Part shown: piece after piece, positions 1-7,177 of the stretch | How positions within the stretch are numbered: position 1 is the stretch's first letter | Layout of the letters: every line of letters starts with the position of its first letter | From: JALZEG01 sp046263255 | GTDB lineage: Bacteria; Actinomycetota; CADDZG01; WHSQ01 | DNA: 32,520 bases | Reading direction: 5' to 3' | Assembly: GCA_046263255.1 (NCBI GenBank) | Contig: JBHELD010000066.1 | Coordinates: 1 to 32,520, forward strand | Translations under genes and position numbers: made by a program | The notes under the pieces: generated by a model | Seen by the model: only the letters and a program-made list of their open reading frames with translations | Told to the model about the DNA's origin: nothing | Database searches by the model: none

Positions 1-80
1 GAGATCGTCAGCGTGCCGGCACCTCCGTCGGCCGCAGCGTCGGTCTCCCCGGCGCCTACGCCGCTGTTTGCGTTTGCCAC
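1..80 (-). CDS. atpA: ATP synthase F1 alpha subunit, N-terminal fragment
   Basis: Only the first 26 codons are in the window; the gene runs off the left edge. A GTG at 80-78 shares one base with the TAG stop of atpH (TAGTG), and a GAGGGG stretch inside the atpH end gives a Shine-Dalgarno site at short spacing, so translation is probably coupled. The product would be the nucleotide-binding but non-catalytic alpha subunit of F1. The identity rests on position: alpha follows delta in actinobacterial atp operons. The visible peptide begins MANANSGVGAGE and is an Ala/Gly-rich, probably disordered extension ahead of the usual alpha start, so it is not diagnostic by itself. The true start could lie further downstream, outside the window. 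Confidence 0.6.
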   Translation of the reverse strand, partial: MANANSGVGAGETDAAADGGAGTLTI

Positions 81-616
81 TAGCCCCTCACCTGCTCTTT
101 CAACTGTTCGAGACGGCGCCTCACGGTGCCGTCGATCACCGTGTCTCCGACCTTCGATACGACGCCGCCGATGACCGATGGGTCGACCAGGACCTTCACC
201 TCGACCTTCTTGCCCGTCGCCTTCGACAGCGCCTCGGCAGGCTGCTCCCGCTGCGGTCGGTCGAGCTGGACCGCGCTGCGGACCTCGGCCACGACGGCGC
301 GGCGGGCCTCCGCGGCGAGATCGCTGAGCTCCTCCAGGATCTGCGGGAGCTGGCGCGCGCGGCCCTGGGCGACGATGAACTGGAGCAGCCCCAGCGTGTG
401 CGGGCTTACCTTGCCGCTCAAGATCTCGCCGAGCACCTTCTGGCGCTGGTCCTTCTCGATGCTCCTGTCGGACAGCGCCTGCTTCAGCTCGTGGTTGCTC
501 TCGAGCAGCTTGCCGAACCGGAAGAGCTCGTCCTCGACGCGGTCGACCTCGCCTTCGGCCTGGACGATCCTGAAGAGCGCCTCTGCGTACCCGTGGGTGA
601 GCTCGTCGGCAGCCAT
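80..616 (-). CDS. atpH: ATP synthase F1 delta subunit
   Basis: Delta (OSCP-like) subunit of 178 residues, the usual length. It forms the top of the peripheral stalk that holds the F1 head to the b subunits. The N-terminal six-helix domain covers about residues 1-105 (YAEALFRIVQAEG near the start). The conserved C-terminal block GGVVSKVGDTVIDGTVRRRL lies near residues 149-168. The ATG overlaps the atpF stop (TGATG), as expected for coupled translation inside the atp operon. Nothing looks truncated or odd. Confidence 0.95.
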   Translation of the reverse strand: MAADELTHGYAEALFRIVQAEGEVDRVEDELFRFGKLLESNHELKQALSDRSIEKDQRQKVLGEILSGKVSPHTLGLLQFIVAQGRARQLPQILEELSDLAAEARRAVVAEVRSAVQLDRPQREQPAEALSKATGKKVEVKVLVDPSVIGGVVSKVGDTVIDGTVRRRLEQLKEQVRG

Positions 617-1215
617 CAGTTCCTGCTGCCTCCGTCCGAGGTCATGCCGGCGACGTCGCGGATGTACGCGTCGACGAACTCACGCTGGGTCCGGTCGTCG
701 AGGGAACGGCCGACGACCTTCTCGGCGAGGTCGATCGAGATCGCCGCGATCGTGCCCTGGAGCTCCTGGATCGTGCGAGTGCGCTCTGCCTGGATGGTCT
801 CCTGCGCTCGGGCGACGATCGCCTCGGCGTCCTTCTCGGCACGGGCGGTGATGTCCTTGCGGACCTGCTCCGCCTGCTGCCGCGCCTCTTCGATGATGCG
901 GTTGGCCTCGCCGCGGGCGTCGGCGAGCTGGGCCCGGTACTGCTCGAGCTCGCGCTGCGCGTCCGCCTTCGCGCTCTCCGCGGCCTCGAGATCGCCCTGG
1001 ATCCTCTGCTCCCGGGCCTCGATCCCCTGGCGGATCTTCGGGAAGACGACCTTGACGAGAAAGGCAGCGACCAGCAGGAAGACGATGACGCCCCAGATGA
1101 GCTCCTCGATCGCGGGAAGGACGAGGTCGACGCCCGACGGCTCGTCCGCGTGCTCCGTCGTCTCCTCGCCTTGCTCCTGCGCGAAGAGCAGGAGGGAGTG
1201 GACTTTGTCCATCAT
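616..1215 (-). CDS. atpF: ATP synthase F0 b subunit
   Basis: The b subunit dimerises to form the peripheral stalk. Residues 38-58 (LIWGVIVFLLVAAFLVKVVF) are the single membrane anchor. A long charged helix rich in Ala, Glu, Gln and Arg follows from about residue 60 to 165 and should form the right-handed coiled coil. At 199 residues it is slightly long because of an acidic N-terminal stretch of about 35 residues (EQGEETTEHADEPS) before the anchor. Two adjacent ATGs occur at the start; a GGGGGGAG site that overlaps the atpE stop region supports this start. It sits between c and delta in the operon. Confidence 0.95.
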   Translation of the reverse strand: MMDKVHSLLLFAQEQGEETTEHADEPSGVDLVLPAIEELIWGVIVFLLVAAFLVKVVFPKIRQGIEAREQRIQGDLEAAESAKADAQRELEQYRAQLADARGEANRIIEEARQQAEQVRKDITARAEKDAEAIVARAQETIQAERTRTIQELQGTIAAISIDLAEKVVGRSLDDRTQREFVDAYIRDVAGMTSDGGSRN

Positions 1216-1226
1216 TCGTCTCCCCC

Positions 1227-1481
1227 CTAGATGATGAACGAGAGGACGAACCCGATGAGGGCCAGCGCCTCGATCAGGGCGAAGCCGAGGAACATCGTCG
1301 TGCGCGTCTCGCCTGCGGTCTCGGGCTGACGCGCCATCGCCTCGATGGCGCTCGAGAACACGAGCCCGATGCCGATGCCGGGGCCGATGGCGGCAAGGCC
1401 GAACACGAGGCCCTTGCCGATCGTCGCGACGCCCTCGTCGGTGAGCCCCGTCTCCTGCGCCAGCGTGATCAGGTCGGTCAT
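1227..1481 (-). CDS. atpE: ATP synthase F0 c subunit (proton type)
   Basis: The rotor-ring c subunit, 84 residues and two hydrophobic hairpin helices. The polar loop RQP is at residues 51-53, and the ion-binding carboxylate is Glu71 in FALIEALALIGF. The residue after Glu71 is Ala rather than Ser/Thr, and the helix-1 position that is Gln in sodium-type rings is Ile38 by my alignment, so the ring should carry protons. A glycine-rich helix 1 (GPGIGIG) packs the ring. The start has a strong AGGAGG site about nine bases upstream. It lies 34 bases after atpB. Confidence 0.96.
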   Translation of the reverse strand: MTDLITLAQETGLTDEGVATIGKGLVFGLAAIGPGIGIGLVFSSAIEAMARQPETAGETRTTMFLGFALIEALALIGFVLSFII

Positions 1482-1515
1482 GTCCTGGTCCCTCCTCTTT
1501 CTCCGTTGATGATCT

Positions 1516-2358
1516 CTAGGCTGCGGTTGCGGGTGCTTCCAGAGGTCGCTGTGTCTCGACTTGGTGCGCTTCGTGCTCGGTCGTATCGGCGTGGTCGGAG
1601 TGACCGTGGATCGACTCCGCGATGTAGAACGCGGTGAGCATCGTGAAGATGTAGGCCTGGATCGAGATGACCAGCATCTCGAAGACGAGCAGCGCCACCG
1701 CGACGGCGAACGTCAATATGCCGAGGGGGGCCGAGATCCCGACGTCGTCCAGCAGGAAGTCGTGCGTGAACAGGAAGAAGATCGTGAGCAGCACGTGCCC
1801 GGCCATCATGTTCGCCAGGAGCCGGATCGCGAGCGTGAGGGGCCTGATGACGAAGACCGACGCGAGCTCGATCGGCGTGAGCAGGATGTAGACCAGCTTC
1901 GGGACGCCGGGCGGGAACAGCGTGTCCTTCAGGAACCGTAGCCCGTGCTTCTTGAAGCCGATGAAGACGAAGATGACCCACGTGAAGAACGCAAGCGCCG
2001 CCGGGATCGCCATCCTCGAGGTAACGGGGAAGTTGATGCCGGGGACGATCTCGAGCAGGTTGCAGAAGAAGATGAAGAAGAACACGGCCGTGAGGTAGGG
2101 CGCGTACCTCAGGCCGTCCTGCGGGCCGATCACGTCGACGGCGATCTGGTTGCGGACGAACAGGTACGCCTGCTCGGTGACGTTCTGCCAGCCCTGGGGA
2201 ACGAGGCGCGCCTTAGCCCCGGCCCAGAAGAAGGCGATGCATAGAAACGCTGCGACGAACATGAGCAGCACGACCCGGTTGATCGCGAACGGCGTTCCCT
2301 CGAGCCAGATCGGGTCCCAGAAGAAGAGATGGTTTACGTCGATGAGGGGTTCTTCCAT
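1516..2358 (-). CDS. atpB: ATP synthase F0 a subunit
   Basis: The membrane stator of F0, which provides the proton half-channels. The essential arginine is Arg179 in PLTLAIRLLANMMAGH. Gln234 in SIQAYIFTML matches the conserved glutamine of the last helix, and Glu227 lies in the same helix. Five to six hydrophobic helices are visible. The C-terminal tail (about residues 250-280) is His/Glu-rich (HGHSDHADTTEHEAH) and beyond the conserved fold, which is unusual but may be harmless. The ATG has a good AAGGAG site and lies four bases after the atpI stop. Confidence 0.96.
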   Translation of the reverse strand: MEEPLIDVNHLFFWDPIWLEGTPFAINRVVLLMFVAAFLCIAFFWAGAKARLVPQGWQNVTEQAYLFVRNQIAVDVIGPQDGLRYAPYLTAVFFFIFFCNLLEIVPGINFPVTSRMAIPAALAFFTWVIFVFIGFKKHGLRFLKDTLFPPGVPKLVYILLTPIELASVFVIRPLTLAIRLLANMMAGHVLLTIFFLFTHDFLLDDVGISAPLGILTFAVAVALLVFEMLVISIQAYIFTMLTAFYIAESIHGHSDHADTTEHEAHQVETQRPLEAPATAA

Positions 2359-2362
2359 GCAG

Positions 2363-2773
2363 TCAGCTCCTTGTGTCAGCCGCGCCCCTGGGATTCGTCG
2401 TCGTTTCTACCTTTTGATAAGCCCCGGCAGCCTCCCACAGCACGAGCAGGAGGTGGCACCCGACGAGGGTGAAGCCGGTCACGGGGAAGAAGACGAGGTC
2501 GAGCGCCTGCAGCGCGAGCGCGACCATCGTCAGAAGGAACAAGCCGAGCATGAACGTCGCCAGCCCCGCGGGAAGGATCAGCTTCGGCGTGCGCTCCGCG
2601 ACCCCCCCAAGGATCTTCGCGGACAGCCACAGGTTCCCCAGCGTCATGGCGACGCCCGCGGCGCCGGACAGACCCCACTTGGGGCCGTCGACCAGCCACA
2701 GGATCACGACCAGGACCGGCGTCAGGAACAGGGCCCTTCGCGCCATCCGTCCGACCATCTGCAGCTCGATCAA
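2363..2773 (-). CDS. atpI: ATP synthase protein I-like membrane protein
   Basis: A 136-residue protein with four hydrophobic segments (about residues 12-30, 34-50, 66-88 and 95-115). Basic residues precede the first helix, and GLSGAAGVAMTLGNLWL resembles the AtpI family helix with its conserved Gly and Asn. AtpI is a non-essential assembly or stability factor for the c-ring. Its place directly before atpB fits the family. I place the start at TTG 2773-2771, because a perfect AGGAGG lies eight bases upstream and the TTG overlaps the preceding stop (TTGA). The first ATG (2758) has only a poor site. Sequence similarity within this family is weak, so position carries much of the call. Confidence 0.75.
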   Translation of the reverse strand: MIELQMVGRMARRALFLTPVLVVILWLVDGPKWGLSGAAGVAMTLGNLWLSAKILGGVAERTPKLILPAGLATFMLGLFLLTMVALALQALDLVFFPVTGFTLVGCHLLLVLWEAAGAYQKVETTTNPRGAADTRS

Positions 2774-3144
2774 GTGCGCGGCCTCCTGTCACGCTCGCGG
2801 TCCGGCCGAGGCCGCCCCGCGTCGCCTTCGCGATCCGGCCGAGGCCGCCCCGCGTCACGTTCGCGGTCCGGCCGAGGCCGCCCCGCGTCGCCTTCGCGAT
2901 CCGGCCGAGGCCGCCCCGCGCTGCCCGTGCGGTTCTGCACGGCGTAGTAGACGTGGGCGACGCCCCCGATCCAGCCGATCACGCTGCCAGTCACCTGCCC
3001 CCACGGCTCGACGTCCAGCCATCCGTCGACGAGCCGCCCCAGGAACCAGAACATGACGACCGCGGCGGCAAACTCGAAGGCCAGGGACATGCCATGAGCC
3101 GCCCCCGACTGCGAGGTGTATCGCCGCCCCGGTGTGTTGCTCAC
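2770..3144 (-). CDS. AtpZ-like ATP synthase-associated membrane protein with repeat tail
   Basis: A 124-residue protein. Residues 18-68 hold two membrane helices (LAFEFAAAVVMFWFLGRLVD and TGSVIGWIGGVAHVYYAV) in the pattern of the small family found as the first gene of atp operons (AtpZ/'ATPase gene 1', proposed to act with AtpI in assembly or Mg2+ supply). Residues from about 75 to the end are a hydrophilic tail made of an 11-residue unit, roughly GRPRPDRE(G/R)DA, repeated about four times and matching a 33-base DNA repeat. The tail is not part of the family fold. The GTG start has a clear GGGAGG site. It is the first gene downstream of the Rex-type operator. Confidence 0.75.
   Translation of the reverse strand: MSNTPGRRYTSQSGAAHGMSLAFEFAAAVVMFWFLGRLVDGWLDVEPWGQVTGSVIGWIGGVAHVYYAVQNRTGSAGRPRPDREGDAGRPRPDRERDAGRPRPDREGDAGRPRPDRERDRRPRT
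2771..2787 (-). promoter_or_regulatory. Ribosome-binding site that selects the TTG start of atpI
   Basis: AGGAGG at 2787-2782, an eight-base spacer, then TTG at 2773-2771. The TTG overlaps the TGA of the upstream gene as TTGA. The Shine-Dalgarno site lies within the last codons of the AtpZ-like gene, just past its repeat tail. Confidence 0.7.
2788..2920. repeat. 33-base tandem repeat in the tail of the AtpZ-like gene
   Basis: Units start at 2801, 2834 and 2867, with a fourth partial unit from 2900 to about 2920 and a half unit before the first (2788-2800). Each begins TCCGGCCGAGGCCGCCCCGC. The last 13 bases alternate between two versions (GTCGCCTTCGCGA and GTCACGTTCGCGG), so a 66-base doubling probably followed the first duplication. 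33 bases is a whole number of codons, so the frame stays open and each unit adds 11 residues. Confidence 0.9.
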
Positions 3145-3237
3145 GTCGCCTCCCTGCCCGGCGCCGACGGCCGCGGCAGTCGCGCCTCGATGGTGCAGAG
3201 CCCGTCGCCACGGACGTTCGGGAGTGGGAGGAACGGC

Positions 3238-3264
3238 ATCCTAACGCATCTCCTAGCTTGTGAA
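3238..3264 (-). promoter_or_regulatory. Proposed promoter of the atp operon
   Basis: A TAGGAT hexamer (3243-3238, minus strand) fits a -10 element. TTCACA (3264-3259) fits a -35 element at five of six consensus bases, but with a short 15-base spacer. The -35 lies within the downstream half of the Rex-type palindrome, which would let a bound repressor block RNA polymerase. The elements are read by eye only. Confidence 0.45.
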
Positions 3265-3279
3265 ACTTTTCACAAGCTA
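3254..3279. promoter_or_regulatory. Rex-type redox operator upstream of the atp operon
   Basis: A perfect palindrome with 12-base arms (TAGCTTGTGAAA and its reverse complement) around a two-base centre. The inner 18 bases, TTGTGAAACTTTTCACAA at 3258-3275, match the known Rex operator pattern TTGTGAA-N4-TTCACAA. Rex is a repressor that leaves DNA when the NADH/NAD+ ratio rises. In actinobacteria it controls respiratory genes. Here it overlaps the likely -35 of the ATP synthase operon. No rex gene is in the window, so the regulator is inferred. Confidence 0.8.
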
Positions 3280-3553
3280 CCCCGGGCTAGGGCAGTTTGC
3301 AAATCGCCAAAAATCAGGTTTTGGACCCCGAAAACCGCCTGTGGGGTCGGCACCGGGTCTTGCCGGGTGACCGGCCGGCTCGGATAGCCCCTCCACGACC
3401 GTGACGGGCAACACGGGATTGCCGGATCGGATGGGCCGATCTCCGCGCGGAACCATCACCCCCGCGGAGGCGGTCCGTCGCGCACGACCTTCCACGGCGC
3501 GAGGAGGCCCCGGTCGGCTCCCCCCGGCACGGAGATCGCCGCATGGGCCGCGG

Positions 3554-4669
3554 TCAGCCGAGGCGATCCTGGACGGCCTTCGTCAGCACCGGGAAGAGCG
3601 TATAGAGCACGATCGCGCCCACTGCGATCGGCAGCCCGAAGATCACGTCGCCTCGCTCGAGGAACCTGAACGCGAGCGCGGCCCCCGCGGCGAGCGCCGA
3701 CCACAGGTACATCACGAGGACTGCCTGGCGGTGGCCGTGGCCGAGGTCCATCAGGCGATGGTGCAGGTGCTCCTTGTCGGCGTGGAACACGCTGCGCCTG
3801 CGGCGGGCGCGGCGGACGATCGCGAGCAGGGCGTCGAGGATCGGTAGCGCGATGACCATCAACGGGATCGCGAGCGGGAAGTACGCCAGGAAGACCTCGG
3901 AGCTCGACGGCTGCACGTCGATCTGTGGGAGGTTCCCGATGCCCGCGACCGTGGCCGCGCCCAAGACGAGGCCGAGGAGCATGCTGCCGGAATCACCCAT
4001 GAAGATCCTGGCCGGGTGGAAGTTGTGGCGCAGGAAACCCAGCGCGATCCCGACGATGACCATCGCCACGAGGGGCGCCGTCGGGACGCTCCCGTACAGG
4101 CCCTGCTGGCCGATCTGGAACGTGTAGACGAAGAACGAGGCCGCCGCGATCGCGACGATCCCGGCGGCGAGGCCGTCGAGGCCGTCGACGAGGTTGACGG
4201 CGTTGATCATCGTGACCAGCCACAGGACCGTCACGAGCACCGACACGTCGTCGGAGAGGTTGTACGCGTCGCCGCCCGGGAACAGGACGTACTGCATCTT
4301 CACGCCGGACAGGAACAGGATCCCCGAGGCGAACACCTGCCCCGCGAGCTTCACGGGGGCCGGCAGGTCCCTGAGGTCGTCCACGACCCCCAGCAGGAAG
4401 ATGATCACGGCGCCGGCGAGGATCCCCCACGCCTCGAGCGAGGACGTGAAGACGCCCTCGAACTCCGGCATGCGGCTCGCGACGGCCCCTCCGGCCAGGA
4501 GCCCGGCGAACAGAGCGAACCCCCCGAGCGTCGGCGTCGGGTGCGCGTGGACCTTGCGGTCGTTGGGCTGGTCGATCGCGTTGAACCGCACGGCCGCCAT
4601 CCGCACCAGCGGGGTGGTCGCGAACGCGACGGCGAACGCGACGAGGCCGACCAGGAGGTAGGGAGCCAT
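3554..4669 (-). CDS. wecA: Undecaprenyl/decaprenyl-phosphate GlcNAc-1-phosphate transferase (WecA/TagO-like)
   Basis: Integral membrane sugar-1-phosphate transferase of 371 residues with about ten hydrophobic helices. It starts lipid-linked glycan synthesis by moving a HexNAc-1-phosphate from a UDP-sugar to polyprenyl phosphate. In actinobacteria this serves the arabinogalactan linker or other wall polymers. Key motifs are DDLRD (Asp97-Asp98), NLVDGLDGLA (159-168), HNFHPARIFMGDSGS (215-229) and the cytoplasmic HLHHRL (301-306), all typical of the WecA/TagO/MraY superfamily; the HLHHRL motif favours WecA over MraY. It starts four bases after the glyA stop and is the last gene before the atp promoter, the usual actinobacterial position ('rfe'). 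Confidence 0.9.
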   Translation of the reverse strand: MAPYLLVGLVAFAVAFATTPLVRMAAVRFNAIDQPNDRKVHAHPTPTLGGFALFAGLLAGGAVASRMPEFEGVFTSSLEAWGILAGAVIIFLLGVVDDLRDLPAPVKLAGQVFASGILFLSGVKMQYVLFPGGDAYNLSDDVSVLVTVLWLVTMINAVNLVDGLDGLAAGIVAIAAASFFVYTFQIGQQGLYGSVPTAPLVAMVIVGIALGFLRHNFHPARIFMGDSGSMLLGLVLGAATVAGIGNLPQIDVQPSSSEVFLAYFPLAIPLMVIALPILDALLAIVRRARRRRSVFHADKEHLHHRLMDLGHGHRQAVLVMYLWSALAAGAALAFRFLERGDVIFGLPIAVGAIVLYTLFPVLTKAVQDRLG

Positions 4670-4673
4670 GCCG

Positions 4674-5939
4674 TCAGGCTACGTCGGGATAGGGGCGGAA
4701 GCGTTCGGTCAGCTCGCGTACCCGGGCGGCGACCTCTCGGGCCGTCGCCTCGTCGTCCGACGTCAGCACCCTCGCGATCAAGCGCGCGACCTCGACGATC
4801 TCGTCCTCCTTCATCCCCGTCGTCGTCGCCGCCGGCGTCCCGATCCTGATCCCCGACGCTATGAACGGCTTTTCGGGGTCGTACGGGATCGCGTTCTTGT
4901 TGACGGTTATCCCGACTGCGTCGAGCCGGGTCTCCGCGTCGCGGCCCGTGATGCCGATCGGTCGCAGGTCCACCAGCATCAGGTGGTTGTCCGTCCCGCC
5001 CGAGACGATCCGCAGCCCCTCCTCGGCGAGCGCTGCCGCCATCGCGCGGGCGTTGCGCACCGTCTGGTGGGCGTATGCCTGGAACTCGTCGGTGGCGGCC
5101 TCGGCGAGCGCGACCGCCTTCGCCGCGATCGAGTGCATCAGCGGACCGCCCTGCCATGCGGGGAACACGGACTTGTCGATCGCGGAAGCGAGCTCCTCCT
5201 TGCACATGATCATCGCCCCGCGCGGCCCCCGGAGGGTCTTGTGCGTCGTGCACGTGACGACGTCCGCGTGCGGCACCGGGTTCGGATGCGCGCCGCCGGC
5301 GACGAGCCCGATGAAGTGAGCGGCGTCGACGAGGAACGTCGCGCCGACCTCGTCGGCGATCGAGCGGAACGCCTCGAAGTCCCAGATGCGGGAGTAAGCC
5401 GAGGCGCCGGCGACGATCAGCTTCGGCTGCTCCCGCACCGCGATCTCTCGCACCTTGTCGTAGTCGATCAGCTCGGTGTCCTCCTCGACGCCGTAGGAGA
5501 CCGCACGGAAGACCTTGCCGGAGAAGCTCACCGGGAACCCGTGCGTGAGGTGGCCGCCGTGCGCCAGCGACATCCCGAGGAGCGTGTCGCCCGGCTCCAT
5601 GAACGCGAAGTACGCGGCGACGTTCGCCTGAGCGCCCGCGTGCGGCTGGACGTTGACGTGCTCGGCGCCGAACAGCGCCTTCGCCCGGTCGATCGCGAGG
5701 GTCTCGACGACGTCGACGTGCTCGCAGCCGCCGTAGTAGCGGCGGCCGGGATAGCCCTCGGCGTACTTGTTCGTGAGGGGGGTCCCGAGCGCCGCGAGGA
5801 CCGCCGTCGACGAGAAGTTCTCCGACGCGATCAGCTCGATCTTCGTGTTCTCGCGGCGGACCTCCGCGAGGATCGCCTCGGCCGCCTCGGGATCCACCTT
5901 CTCGACCGCCGCCCAGTCCGCCCAACCCGGGTTGCTCAC
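4674..5939 (-). CDS. glyA: Serine hydroxymethyltransferase
   Basis: PLP enzyme that interconverts serine and glycine and loads tetrahydrofolate with a one-carbon unit. The PLP lysine is Lys234 in VTCTTHKTLRGPRG. Other family blocks are LIASENF, GYPGRRYYGG, VDAAHFIGL and the folate-side region SGGTDNHLMLVDL. I start it at GTG 5939-5937, which gives 421 residues. A GTG three codons upstream (5948) overlaps the AAGAGGAG ribosome site itself, whereas 5939 sits eight bases after it and overlaps the rpiB stop as GTGA. It forms a tight unit with rpiB upstream and the WecA-like gene downstream. Confidence 0.96.
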   Translation of the reverse strand: MSNPGWADWAAVEKVDPEAAEAILAEVRRENTKIELIASENFSSTAVLAALGTPLTNKYAEGYPGRRYYGGCEHVDVVETLAIDRAKALFGAEHVNVQPHAGAQANVAAYFAFMEPGDTLLGMSLAHGGHLTHGFPVSFSGKVFRAVSYGVEEDTELIDYDKVREIAVREQPKLIVAGASAYSRIWDFEAFRSIADEVGATFLVDAAHFIGLVAGGAHPNPVPHADVVTCTTHKTLRGPRGAMIMCKEELASAIDKSVFPAWQGGPLMHSIAAKAVALAEAATDEFQAYAHQTVRNARAMAAALAEEGLRIVSGGTDNHLMLVDLRPIGITGRDAETRLDAVGITVNKNAIPYDPEKPFIASGIRIGTPAATTTGMKEDEIVEVARLIARVLTSDDEATAREVAARVRELTERFRPYPDVA

Positions 5940-6388
5940 GCGCCACACTCCTCTTGCTCGATGGCCGCGATCTGCTCGACGCGCGGCACGTGCCTTCCAC
6001 CCTCGAAGGGCGTCGTCAGGAACAGTTCGAGTATCCGGAACGCCGTCTCGGTCGCGACGATGCGGCCGCCGAGCGCGAGCACGTTCGCGTCGTTGTGCTC
6101 GCGCGCCATGCGGGCGGTGTACTCGTCGAGGCAGAGCGCGGCGCGCACCCCGTGCACCTTGTTGGCGGCGATCGCCTCGCCCTGGCCGCTGCCGCCCATG
6201 ACCACGCCGCGGTCCGCGCGTCCCCCGGCGACCTCCCGCCCGACGGCGGCGCAGAAGCGGGGGTAGTCCGCCGGCTCCTCGGAGTCGGTGCCGAGATCGA
6301 CGACCTCGTGTCCCAGCTCCTTCAGCCGCTGGGCGACGGCCGCCTTCAGCGCGTAGCCGGCATGGTCGGCACCCAGGGCGATCCTCAC
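5936..6388 (-). CDS. rpiB: Ribose-5-phosphate isomerase B
   Basis: RpiB/LacAB family isomerase of 150 residues, interconverting ribose 5-phosphate and ribulose 5-phosphate. Asp8-His9 in GADHAGYALK and the phosphate-side block MGGSGQGEAIAANK (64-77) are clear, as is His98 in AREHNDANVLALGGR. Escherichia coli RpiB uses a cysteine base within this block. Here the position is Ser in GGSG and Glu71 follows, which resembles the mycobacterial form where a glutamate is the base. The start is GTG with only a weak ribosome site, and it overlaps the stop of a possible small upstream gene (GTGA). It is co-directional with and overlaps glyA. Confidence 0.93.
   Translation of the reverse strand: MRIALGADHAGYALKAAVAQRLKELGHEVVDLGTDSEEPADYPRFCAAVGREVAGGRADRGVVMGGSGQGEAIAANKVHGVRAALCLDEYTARMAREHNDANVLALGGRIVATETAFRILELFLTTPFEGGRHVPRVEQIAAIEQEECGA
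5937..5955 (-). promoter_or_regulatory. Ribosome-binding site that decides the glyA start
   Basis: AAGAGGAG at 5955-5948, eight-base spacer, GTG at 5939-5937. The alternative GTG at 5948-5946 begins on the last base of the site and so is too close to be used. Confidence 0.65.
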
Positions 6389-6567
6389 GTAGGCATCCTA
6401 GAAGACCGCCCCGCCGGGGGTCCGGCTATTGCTCGCGCTCCGGGGGCGGAGGACCCCGGAGACCCCTGTAGAAGCCCCAAATTGATCGCCAGGACAACTA
6501 CCTCCACGACGACGATCAGGGCCATCACCGTTCGTCCGACCTCGCGCGCGGGACGATCCGGGGACAT
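6385..6567 (-). CDS. Possible small single-helix membrane protein upstream of rpiB
   Basis: A 60-codon frame with one strongly hydrophobic segment at about residues 14-34 (VMALIVVVEVVVLAINLGLL) after a basic start, then a Pro/Ser/Ala-rich tail. Its TGA overlaps the rpiB GTG as GTGA, the spacing expected of a coupled real gene. Against it: the ATG has no clear ribosome site, codon use in the tail is mixed, and I recognise no family. If unreal, this is simply the rpiB leader. Confidence 0.35.
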   Translation of the reverse strand: MSPDRPAREVGRTVMALIVVVEVVVLAINLGLLQGSPGSSAPGARAIAGPPAGRSSRMPT

Positions 6568-6629
6568 AAGCGGACGGTACTGCCCTCTCTAAAACGCCGA
6601 TTCGGATTCCGCGCAAAAGAGGAGTCGAG

Positions 6630-7145
6630 TCATCCCTGCGGGCAGAGGACCCCGGCCAGCACCTTCACCCCCGCCTCTATCTCCCCCGCCGCCCGGTCGT
6701 AGGCGCGCGCCGGGAGCCCCATCGGGTCGTCGACGTCGAGACCTCGCCGCGACGGCGGTCTCGTCGCCGCGAGGAGCCCGGGAACGCCGGCATCCCGCGC
6801 CGGGTCGAGCTCGACCAGCTCCTTCATCAGCCGCACCTTCGGGAGAGCATCGGGCACCGCGCGTGCGATCTCCCGCACGTGCACGCTCGTCATCGCGACC
6901 ACGAGGTCGGCGGACTCGATCTCCGCGACGTCGAGCCCTCGCGACCGGTGCGAGGCGAGGTCGATGCCGCGCCCGCCCAACGTGCTCACCGCGTCCGCCG
7001 TCGCGGGCTGGTCGGCGAGCCCCCACGTCCCGCAGCTCGACACCTCTACGTCGGCGCAGCCCCTCGCCGCCAGCTCGTGGCGCAGCATCGCCTCGGCCAT
7101 CGGAGACCGGCAGATGTTGCCGGTGCATACGAACACGATCTTCAT
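6630..7145 (-). CDS. Low-molecular-weight protein tyrosine phosphatase family protein
   Basis: A 171-residue cytoplasmic phosphatase. The P-loop CTGNICRS (Cys7, Arg13, Ser14) follows directly on the first strand (MKIVFV), and the late DDP motif (Asp139-Asp140-Pro141) supplies the general acid, both standard for the family. Members act on phosphotyrosine or, in the YwlE branch, phosphoarginine. A YwlE-like gene sits near rpiB and glyA in Bacillus, so protein-arginine phosphatase is possible here, but the sequence alone does not settle this. Arsenate reductase is a related alternative. It is divergent from the M32 peptidase with only about 32 bases between starts. Confidence 0.88.
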   Translation of the reverse strand: MKIVFVCTGNICRSPMAEAMLRHELAARGCADVEVSSCGTWGLADQPATADAVSTLGGRGIDLASHRSRGLDVAEIESADLVVAMTSVHVREIARAVPDALPKVRLMKELVELDPARDAGVPGLLAATRPPSRRGLDVDDPMGLPARAYDRAAGEIEAGVKVLAGVLCPQG

Positions 7146-7177
7146 AGGCGGTGACTTTGACAGGATACGGTGGAGTC

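Larger units (their letters stand above)
3145..3553. other. Intergenic leader between the WecA-like gene and the atp operon
   Basis: 409 bases with no convincing gene. Open frames here lack a good ribosome site and any recognisable protein pattern. The right-hand part (about 3290-3553) is plain GC-rich sequence apart from short inverted repeats, one pairing GACCCC with GGGGTC and one pairing CCAAAA with TTTTGG. These could be a weak terminator after the WecA-like gene. The left-hand part holds the Rex-type operator and the proposed atp promoter, with a leader of roughly 85-90 bases before the first start codon. Confidence 0.7.

Noticed and set aside
2788..2920. CRISPR array in the AtpZ-like gene
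   Set aside because: The units are directly adjacent with no unique spacers, lie in frame in a gene and encode a regular peptide.
3442..3451. Ten-base palindrome TCCGCGCGGA as a regulator site
   Set aside because: GC-rich ten-base palindromes are common by chance in this sequence, and none of the family operators I know match.
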